A DNA stretch of 50,517 nucleotides from Oscillospiraceae bacterium (lineage in GTDB: Bacteria; Bacillota; Clostridia; Oscillospirales; Oscillospiraceae), in contig JAFXTM010000079.1 of the NCBI GenBank assembly GCA_017535865.1, positions 1 to 50,517 of the forward strand, in the 5' to 3' direction. Made by a program: the position numbers and the translations under genes. The notes beneath the pieces were generated by a model. The model ran no database searches. It saw nothing but the letters and a program-made list of their open reading frames with translations, and had not been told where the DNA came from. Shown here one piece after another: positions 16,032 to 21,951 of the stretch; the stretch's first letter is position 1; each line of letters opens with the position of its first letter.

Positions 16032-16837
16032 CGATCCTTGCCGTGCTGGAAAACGAACGGGAGATCCCGCCGCTTACGCAGATGCTGGTCCGACTCGCGC
16101 CGGACGCGGAACTGCTCTGCTTCGGCAACGGTCTGCCCGCACTGGCGGCGGCCAGAAAGAAAGAGATCGATATCGCCCTGCTTGATGTCCGTCTGCCGGA
16201 GCTGAACGGGCTGGATCTCGGGCAGTATCTGCAGGAGCTGTATCCCTTCGTCAATCTGATCTATTTCTCGGAAGGGCCGGAGAGCGCGTATGACGCGCTG
16301 CTGCAACATGCCAGCGGCTATCTGCTCAAGCCGGCGGAGGAGAAAAGCATACAGCGGGAGCTGAACGAGCTCCGCCATCCGGCCGTGCAGAAAAACCAGA
16401 AGCGGCTCTTTGTCCAGACCTTCGGGAACTTCGAGCTCTTTGTCGACGGGAAGCCCGTCGCTTTCAAGTACACGCGGACGAAGGAGATCGTCGCCCTGCT
16501 CGTCAACAACCGCGGCGCACAGACCACCAACGGCGAGATCATCGCCACGCTCTGGGAGGACGACGGGGACCCGGAGAAAAAGGCCTCCTACCTCTCCAAT
16601 CTGCGGCAGGACCTGCAGAACACCTTCGCGAAGCTGAAGCTGAACGGGGTCATCCTCAAGCAGCGGGGCAGCCTCGCAATCGCGGCGGACCGGATCGAAT
16701 GCGATCTCTATGACTGGCTGGAGAAGAGACAGGACTCCCGCTATCATTATCTCGGCGACTACATGAATCAATACAGTTGGCCGGAGACGATGCATGCGGA
16801 GCTGGATGAGATCAGCTGGTCCTTCGACGAAACATAA
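16028..16837 (+). CDS. Response regulator with SARP-like output domain (RR3)
   Basis: This 269-residue regulator has the same order as RR1 and RR2, but the receiver is altered. The N-terminal acidic pair is replaced by LEN (Glu8-Asn9), while Asp53 (LLDVRLPE) and Lys in LLKPA remain. The output domain (TFGNFELFVDGKPVAFKYTR) has a different recognition helix, ASYLSNLRQDLQNTF, so it should bind a different site from RR1/RR2. No kinase adjoins it. It may act without phosphorylation. It shares an operon with the beta-rich GG protein, the unknown 169-residue protein, a LysM peptide and a YdcF protein. Confidence 0.85.
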   Translation: MTILAVLENEREIPPLTQMLVRLAPDAELLCFGNGLPALAAARKKEIDIALLDVRLPELNGLDLGQYLQELYPFVNLIYFSEGPESAYDALLQHASGYLLKPAEEKSIQRELNELRHPAVQKNQKRLFVQTFGNFELFVDGKPVAFKYTRTKEIVALLVNNRGAQTTNGEIIATLWEDDGDPEKKASYLSNLRQDLQNTFAKLKLNGVILKQRGSLAIAADRIECDLYDWLEKRQDSRYHYLGDYMNQYSWPETMHAELDEISWSFDET

Positions 16838-16850
16838 AAGGAGAAACGAC

Positions 16851-17072
16851 ATGTCAGACCAAATCACGGCGCTGGACGAGCGCGAGCTCGAGCAGGCCGC
16901 CGGCGGCCGGTTTCTGGGCCCCACCTTCGTCTATGTTCTCCAGGAGGGGGACAGCCTCTCCCTGCTGGCACAACGCTTCGGCACGACGGTCCGGGTCCTT
17001 CGGGAGCTCAACGATATATCCGAACCGAATGCGATCCGCCCCAGCACGCGGCTTCTGATCCCGCAGCGTTGA
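16851..17072 (+). CDS. Double-glycine leader LysM peptide (1)
   Basis: This 73-residue protein starts at the ATG 8 bases after AAGGAG. The leader is residues 1-19 (LDERELEQAAGG). The 54-residue mature part is essentially one LysM domain: VYVLQEGDSLSLLAQRFGTT, then the conserved Asn-rich strand and RPSTRLLIP. LysM binds N-acetylglucosamine in peptidoglycan. It is cotranscribed with RR3 upstream and the YdcF membrane protein one base downstream. Export through the C39 transporter is inferred from the leader. Confidence 0.85.
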   Translation: MSDQITALDERELEQAAGGRFLGPTFVYVLQEGDSLSLLAQRFGTTVRVLRELNDISEPNAIRPSTRLLIPQR

Positions 17073-17073
17073 G

Positions 17074-18516
17074 ATGAGAAGGATCCTGCTTCGGCTTGTC
17101 GTTGCCCTCGCGGTATGGATCGGGGTCTTCGCGCTCTGTCTGACGCTGAGCGGCGGAGGACTTACCCTGTTTTTCGAAGTGCCCCCCGAGGCCTCGGGTA
17201 TGTCCTTCCGCTTTGAACCGGAGGGAGTCGTGCGCCTCGCGGGGAGCGAGGTCTCGGCAGACGGCAGCGAGCTCGCGGCGCACTTTGAGGCGGATAGCCG
17301 CGGCGTGACGGAGGCTGTGCTCACCTGGGGCGATCTCGAAGAGGACAGCCTTTACGCCCGGGAGATCCGCATGCAGATGCGCTCGCTCCCCTTCGGTATC
17401 CTGACCGACAGCGTCACCTGGAACTTTACGGGCTGGGGCTATCTGACGGCCTGTCTGTCCCTGTTTCTGCTGTCCGCCGCGGCGATCTTCTTTGCCGCGT
17501 CCCGGCGGGAGAGGGAACGGGCCTGCTTTTCATACCGCGCGACGGCGGAACTCGGCCTTGCGATCTTTCTGCTGCTGACCGGCTTCTTTCGGATCGACAT
17601 GATCCTGCCCTTCCTGCGCGGGGAGAACGCCGGGACGGTCTGGTCGCTGCTTGTCGGCGTCATCGTCTCCGCGCAGACCTTCATGCGCTGGACCGCCGTT
17701 GTTCTGGCTGCCTTCTCCCTGCTGGCCGCCGCCAGCAATCTGGTGCTGATCCGGCATGAGGGCTTCCGGCCCTCCAACATGCTGGGGATCGCAGCGGCGC
17801 TGCTGCTCGTCGGCGGCGCGGGTTTCGGCATCTGGATGTCCTATTCGATGCTGACCTTCCCGCTGCGCAACGTCCTCCTCAACGTGTACGCTGGAGTATT
17901 CGTCTATCTGGAGTGTCTGCTCACGGCGACGGTCATCCACGCGGTGAAGGCCGGGCGCCACGAACCGACATACGACCTGGATTATGTGATCGTCCTCGGC
18001 TGCAAGGTCCGGCCGGACGGCACCCTGTACCCGCTGATCCGCGGCCGGGTAGACCGTGCGCTCGCCTTCCGGAAGGCGCAGCTCGCCGCCTCGGGCAGAG
18101 CACCGGTGCTGGTCCCCAGCGGCGGGAAGGGTGCGGACGAACCGGAGGCTGAGGCCGCGGCCATGGCGCGCTATATGCGGGAACAGGGTGTCCCTGCCGG
18201 GGAGATCCTGATCGAGGACCGTTCCCGGACCACGCAGGAGAATCTCCGCTTTTCGCGGGAGCTGATCGAGGCCCGGGGCGGCGCGGCCAGGGCAGCCTTT
18301 TCCACTTCCAGCTATCACGTCTATCGGGGAGGGATCCTCGCCGCAGAGAGCGGCTGGAACATCGATGGGATGGGCAGCCGCACCAAATGGTATTTCTGGC
18401 CGAACGCTTTTCTGCGGGAATTCATCGGTCTGCTCGCGGCACGCCGCTTCCAGCAGATGACGGCGCTCATCCTGATCGCGCTCCTGAGCGCGGGGCTGAC
18501 CGCGCTGGCGATGTGA
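17074..18516 (+). CDS. YdcF/SanA-family (DUF218) membrane protein
   Basis: This 480-residue protein has an N-terminal helix, an extracytoplasmic beta-rich domain (about 30-130), several membrane helices (about 130-300) and a DUF218 domain (about 305-455) with VIVLGCKVRPDGTLYPLIRGR, then VPSGGKGADEPEAEA, TTQENLRFS and the STSSYHVYRG motif. Relatives such as ElyC and SanA take part in envelope maintenance. It starts one base after the LysM stop codon, so the two are coupled. The wall-related family fits the theme of the locus. A second DUF218 protein, a lipoprotein, is at 39047. Confidence 0.88.
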   Translation: MRRILLRLVVALAVWIGVFALCLTLSGGGLTLFFEVPPEASGMSFRFEPEGVVRLAGSEVSADGSELAAHFEADSRGVTEAVLTWGDLEEDSLYAREIRMQMRSLPFGILTDSVTWNFTGWGYLTACLSLFLLSAAAIFFAASRRERERACFSYRATAELGLAIFLLLTGFFRIDMILPFLRGENAGTVWSLLVGVIVSAQTFMRWTAVVLAAFSLLAAASNLVLIRHEGFRPSNMLGIAAALLLVGGAGFGIWMSYSMLTFPLRNVLLNVYAGVFVYLECLLTATVIHAVKAGRHEPTYDLDYVIVLGCKVRPDGTLYPLIRGRVDRALAFRKAQLAASGRAPVLVPSGGKGADEPEAEAAAMARYMREQGVPAGEILIEDRSRTTQENLRFSRELIEARGGAARAAFSTSSYHVYRGGILAAESGWNIDGMGSRTKWYFWPNAFLREFIGLLAARRFQQMTALILIALLSAGLTALAM

Positions 18517-18551
18517 AGCGAACGGATGGGTCGAAAAAAGACGCGGGCTAC

Positions 18552-18582
18552 TGGACATCTGTTGGACAGCGCATGATATAAA
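18552..18582 (+). promoter_or_regulatory. Class G operator-promoter (site 2)
   Basis: TGGACA (18552) and TGGACA (18563) are 11 bp apart; 8 bases later comes TGA-TATAAA, an extended -10. It is the first of three stacked promoters ahead of a LysM peptide gene. Confidence 0.75.
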
Positions 18583-18585
18583 CTG

Positions 18586-18619
18586 TGTGATACTTGTGTG
18601 ACAAAGCCTGTGATACACT
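18586..18619 (+). promoter_or_regulatory. Class T operator-promoter (site 3)
   Basis: TGTGATA (18586) and TGTGACA (18597) are 11 bp apart, then TGA-TACACT after 10 bases. It is a near copy of site 4, which begins 92 bases further on. A GCCGCC/GGCGGC hairpin lies between the two copies. Confidence 0.8.
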
Positions 18620-18677
18620 GAAAGCGCAATCAGGAAACGAAAAGCCGCCGACAGGCGGCCGGGTCTGAAAAAAAGTG

Positions 18678-18711
18678 TGTGACGCTTGTGTGACAGAGCC
18701 CGTGATACACT
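18678..18711 (+). promoter_or_regulatory. Class T operator-promoter (site 4)
   Basis: TGTGACG (18678) and TGTGACA (18689) are 11 bp apart, then TGA-TACACT after 10 bases. It is the promoter nearest the LysM peptide gene at 18785. Confidence 0.8.
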
Positions 18712-18784
18712 GAAAACGTAAACAAGAGATGCGAAGCCGCATATCGGCAGCAAAGCTCTTGAAAATAAAAAGGAGGATATTATC

Positions 18785-19048
18785 ATGGCAGACGAAGTGA
18801 AAGTCAACGACAGCGAACTCGAGGAAGTGTCCGGCGGCGCCGGCTCCTGGCAGAAGTATGCGAAGGGCACCTATGAGAACTACGGCAACTATGTCGTGTA
18901 CCATGTCGTCAGCGGCGACGTGCTGAGCGGCATCGCCATTCGGTTCGGTGTGACGGTCGCTCAGATCCAGCAGTGGAACAACATCAAGAACGCCAACGTC
19001 ATCAGCGTCGGTCAGAAACTCACCATCTATCCCACCATCATCCGCTGA
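18785..19048 (+). CDS. Double-glycine leader LysM peptide (2)
   Basis: This 87-residue protein has a leader of 18 residues ([11 protein letters not shown]). The mature part starts [18 protein letters not shown] and continues with a LysM domain ([20 protein letters not shown], then [15 protein letters not shown] and VGQKLTIYP). The Tyr-rich start is shared with the paralogue at 21581 (AGGWQQQAKGSY). It has the most elaborate control in the locus, three stacked operator-promoters, and is followed by a terminator, so it is probably expressed at high level. Confidence 0.87.
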   Translation: MADEVKVNDSELEEVSGGAGSWQKYAKGTYENYGNYVVYHVVSGDVLSGIAIRFGVTVAQIQQWNNIKNANVISVGQKLTIYPTIIR

Positions 19049-19067
19049 GCTTCCGAAAAAAAGAAAA

Positions 19068-19097
19068 AGCCTCAGCCGCATGCCGGCTGAGGCTTTT
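19068..19097 (+). terminator. Rho-independent terminator
   Basis: A 10-bp stem AGCCTCAGCC/GGCTGAGGCT is followed by TTTT. It separates the LysM gene from the proline-rich protein gene, whose ribosome binding site follows at once. Partial read-through could therefore set the ratio of the two products. Confidence 0.75.
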
Positions 19098-19115
19098 GCA
19101 AAGGAGAGAATTACG

Positions 19116-21098
19116 ATGAAGAAAAAGGTTTTCAGCTTTCTGCTCATTCTTGCGATGCTGCTCTCTGCCGCAGTTTGCGGCGTGACCGCGCAGGCGGACG
19201 AGCCCGCTGCCGTTTTGGCCGACAGTTACGATGTCGACGCGCAGCTCAGCATGATCTTCTTTCAGCTTGAAAAGCTGATGCAGACGGACGGCGAGAACAC
19301 CTGGTACTATACCGTCACGGATCTCGACCACGACGGGAACCTGGAATTCGTCGCCGCATCCCAGCACCCGCAGGACCGCTCCACCAATCTGAAGCTGTGG
19401 GAAGTCAGCGCGGACCGGACCGCGCTCACGGAGTGCAGCCTTAACAAGGACGCGGACGAGTCCTTCCCTGACATGATGACGGACTGCGCCGACACTTACC
19501 ACGATACGCAGACCGACACCTGGTTCTATCTGTGCTATGACAATATCGTCATCTCGAACAGCGAGGTATATACGATCAAGAGCGCCGTCAGCCTGAAGGA
19601 TGGCGTCATCGGCTACGACGCCTTCGCCGTGCAGCATACGCTTGTCGAAAACAATATGTTTGCCGTCAGCTACACAGACCTCAACGGCATGACGATCTCG
19701 CAGGAGCAGTATAACGCGGCCGGCGTGAACGCTTTCGCCGGCACGGAGAGAAGCAGCACCAGCTTTGAGTGGCTCACCGGGACGGACGTGAAGAGCCTCG
19801 CCCGCCTGATCGACAGCTATTCCGTGTTCGCGGGCGTGAAAGCTCCGACGGAGGTCTTCCCGGTCCCGAAGCCTGCCGCCCTGCAGGCCATGGAGCCCAG
19901 CGCCACGCCGGCGCCCGTGCCCACCGCCGCACCGTCCGGCAGCACGAGCCCCAGCTATCTTATGATCACCAAGAACCCGACCAACGAGAGCCGGAAGACC
20001 GGCGATACCGCGTTGTTCGTGGCTTGTGCCAACGCCTATGATTCCCTGACCTGGACGCTGGTGGCGCCCAACGGCGGCGAGTTCTCCGTCCAGCAGTTCC
20101 GCAGCGTCTTCCCCAAGGCGGGCGTGTCCGGCGAATACAGCACCACGCTTTCCATCGGCAACATTGAGCGGGACATGAACAAATGGGGCGCTTACTGCAC
20201 CTTCTATTACAAGGGACAGTCTGCCCGCACCAGCACGGCCTACATCTCCGTGAAGCAGGAGAAACCAACCCCGACGGCCCCCATCGGTGAAACGGGCGAC
20301 TACGTCGGCACCGTTATCGCCACCTCTTTCAGCACGGTCACAGTCGATTGCCCGGGTGTGGATCTCTTTGAGATCCCGCTGAGCATCTGCACGATCACCG
20401 ATACGCTCGACATCGGAGCGGACGCCACGGTCTACTGGGTCAAGGTCGCAGGGTCCCGAGGCGTCACGGTCACCTCCTGCACCATCCGGGGCACCAAGCC
20501 CGCGCCGCAGCCTGTCTACGGCTCCATGAGCGGCACGGCGTATCACGACACCGCTTTCACCGTGTACGTCGTTCTCCAGAACGGCAGCGGCCTGCACCTC
20601 AACGGCAATCTCGTCAACATCATCGGCGGAAACGATATCGACGGAGCCAGCTGCATCGTCTACTACACGGACTATCCGAGCGAAGCTACGATCTACAAGG
20701 TAGATATCTACGGCAAGGACCCGACGCCCGCGCCGCAGCCCGAGCCGGAGCCCACGCCGCAGCCCGAGCCGGAGCCCACGCCGCAGCCCGAGCCGGAGCC
20801 CGCGCCGCAGCCTGAACCGGAGCCTGCGCCGCAGCCCGAACCGGAGCCTGCGCCGGAGCCGAGCTATGGCGTCATTACCGGCAGGGCCTTCCGCAGCATT
20901 TCCGACAGCAACAAGCTGGAGCTCTTCCTGGACAACGGAGACTCGGTGATTGTCGACAGCTATTCCCATGACGGCTATACATGCACGCTGAATGCCGAGG
21001 TCGGAGCCGCCGGCGGCGGCAACCCGTGTGAAGTCTTCTATGTCGACTATCCGAGCGCGGCAAACATCTATAAAGTCGTCGTCTCGGCGGCCGATTAA
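19116..21098 (+). CDS. Large secreted protein with proline-rich spacer
   Basis: This 660-residue protein starts at the ATG after AAGGAGAG. It has a Sec signal peptide ([20 protein letters not shown], cut near AQA-DE). Residues about 35-240 form a domain with [19 protein letters not shown], a pattern seen in clostridial surface proteins. A beta-rich middle ([20 protein letters not shown]) resembles an Ig-like domain. Two short related beta modules ([19 protein letters not shown] and [20 protein letters not shown]) flank a PQPEPEP-type spacer. No enzyme motif is seen. It has no promoter of its own and depends on read-through from the LysM gene. It is probably a wall-spanning or surface protein. 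Confidence 0.82.
   Translation: MKKKVFSFLLILAMLLSAAVCGVTAQADEPAAVLADSYDVDAQLSMIFFQLEKLMQTDGENTWYYTVTDLDHDGNLEFVAASQHPQDRSTNLKLWEVSADRTALTECSLNKDADESFPDMMTDCADTYHDTQTDTWFYLCYDNIVISNSEVYTIKSAVSLKDGVIGYDAFAVQHTLVENNMFAVSYTDLNGMTISQEQYNAAGVNAFAGTERSSTSFEWLTGTDVKSLARLIDSYSVFAGVKAPTEVFPVPKPAALQAMEPSATPAPVPTAAPSGSTSPSYLMITKNPTNESRKTGDTALFVACANAYDSLTWTLVAPNGGEFSVQQFRSVFPKAGVSGEYSTTLSIGNIERDMNKWGAYCTFYYKGQSARTSTAYISVKQEKPTPTAPIGETGDYVGTVIATSFSTVTVDCPGVDLFEIPLSICTITDTLDIGADATVYWVKVAGSRGVTVTSCTIRGTKPAPQPVYGSMSGTAYHDTAFTVYVVLQNGSGLHLNGNLVNIIGGNDIDGASCIVYYTDYPSEATIYKVDIYGKDPTPAPQPEPEPTPQPEPEPTPQPEPEPAPQPEPEPAPQPEPEPAPEPSYGVITGRAFRSISDSNKLELFLDNGDSVIVDSYSHDGYTCTLNAEVGAAGGGNPCEVFYVDYPSAANIYKVVVSAAD
20733..20852 (+). 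repeat. 24-bp tandem repeat coding for PQPEPEP(T/A)
   Basis: Five consecutive 24-bp units, the first two identical, encode the proline-rich spacer of the secreted protein. Such repeats change copy number readily and set the length of wall-spanning stalks. Confidence 0.85.
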
Positions 21099-21115
21099 AA
21101 CCGGGATCCGCCTCA

Positions 21116-21149
21116 TGTGACAGTTCTGTGACAAATACTGTGATATTCT
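21116..21149 (+). promoter_or_regulatory. Class T operator-promoter (site 5)
   Basis: TGTGACA (21116) and TGTGACA (21127) are identical and 11 bp apart, then TGA-TATTCT after 10 bases. This is the cleanest example of the class. The -10 ends 39 bases before the LysM peptide start. Confidence 0.85.
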
Positions 21150-21188
21150 GTACCTGCAAACAAAGAATACAGAACGGAGGTTATCAAC

Positions 21189-21395
21189 ATGGAAAAAAAC
21201 AAAATCGCAATGAATGACGAACTGATGGATCAGGTCACCGGGGGTTCCATTCTTCCCTACCGCGTGCAGCCGGGCGACACGCTCGGGGCGATCGCCAAAA
21301 AGTACCATGTCACGCTGGAACAGCTGATGGCGTGGAACAACATCAAGGATCCCAATTACCTGGTCGTCGGCCAGCAGCTGAAGATCAAGTTCTGA
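21189..21395 (+). CDS. Double-glycine leader LysM peptide (3)
   Basis: This 68-residue protein, the smallest of the LysM group, has a leader of 19 residues (NDELMDQVTGG). The 49-residue mature part is a bare LysM domain: YRVQPGDTLGAIAKKYHVTL, then EQLMAWNNIKDPNYLVVGQQL and KIKF. It has its own class T promoter and two strong terminators behind it, so it is a single-gene unit. The leader and the exporter context make secretion to the wall the likely fate. Confidence 0.87.
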   Translation: MEKNKIAMNDELMDQVTGGSILPYRVQPGDTLGAIAKKYHVTLEQLMAWNNIKDPNYLVVGQQLKIKF

Positions 21396-21411
21396 TTCGT
21401 TCGACGAGAAC

Positions 21412-21463
21412 GGGCGTGATGCTTCGGGGGCGCAGCTCTCCGGGCCTCACGCCCTGTTTTTTT
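21412..21463 (+). terminator. Rho-independent terminator (first of two)
   Basis: GGGCGTGA pairs with TCACGCCC across a 27-base loop that can fold further, followed by TGTTTTTTT. Confidence 0.7.
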
Positions 21464-21502
21464 GCCGGGCTTCCTCCAAAGGGAGGGGCCCGGCGTTTTT
21501 TT
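21464..21502 (+). terminator. Rho-independent terminator (second of two)
   Basis: GCCGGGC/GCCCGGC with an inner TTCCTCC/GGGAGGG pairing and an AAA loop is followed by GTTTTTTT. With the first terminator it isolates the next class T promoter. Confidence 0.8.
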
Positions 21503-21509
21503 CCGCCTG

Positions 21510-21543
21510 TGTGACAGTTCTGTGCCAGAAGCTGTGTTACCAT
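21510..21543 (+). promoter_or_regulatory. Class T operator-promoter (site 6)
   Basis: TGTGACA (21510) and TGTGCCA (21521) are 11 bp apart, then TGT-TACCAT after 10 bases. The -10 ends 37 bases before the LysM peptide start. Confidence 0.8.
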
Positions 21544-21580
21544 GGCCGCGAAGACAGAAAACAGAAAGGAGTGAATACGC

Positions 21581-21844
21581 ATGGCAAAGATCACCAAGCT
21601 CGACGAGCGAGAACTGGAGAACGCGGCCGGCGGCGCGGGCGGCTGGCAGCAGCAGGCGAAGGGCAGCTACAGAAGCTGCGGAGGCTTCATCGTCTATACG
21701 GTCGCCAACGGCGATTCGATCGGCGGGATCGCCGCACGCTTCAGCGTGACGGTACCGCAGATTCAGCAGTGGAACGGCCTCGGGCCCCAGGAAGGGGTCC
21801 GCCCCGGCCAGCAGCTCACGATCTACCCCGTCTCCCTCCGCTGA
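21581..21844 (+). CDS. Double-glycine leader LysM peptide (4)
   Basis: This 87-residue paralogue of the peptide at 18785 has a leader LDERELENAAGG (residues 7-18) that is nearly the same as that of the peptide at 16851. The mature part starts AGGWQQQAKGSYRSCGGF and has a LysM domain (VYTVANGDSIGGIAARFSVT, then PQIQQWNGLGPQEGVRPGQQ and LTIYP). It shares a transcript with the secreted M16 protease downstream, about 107 bases away. One cysteine is present in the linker. Confidence 0.87.
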   Translation: MAKITKLDERELENAAGGAGGWQQQAKGSYRSCGGFIVYTVANGDSIGGIAARFSVTVPQIQQWNGLGPQEGVRPGQQLTIYPVSLR

Positions 21845-21951
21845 ATTGGGGCTGCAGTCCTCGAGGCCGCAGTCCGGGGCGGCGCTTCCAGGCGCAAAAC
21901 ACGGCGGGGTGCCGCCCAGAATTTTGAAAATGCAAGGAGATCCTCTCCCTT

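Noticed and set aside
20733-20852. CRISPR-like repeat array.
   Set aside because: Units are contiguous, in frame and coding; there are no spacers or cas genes.
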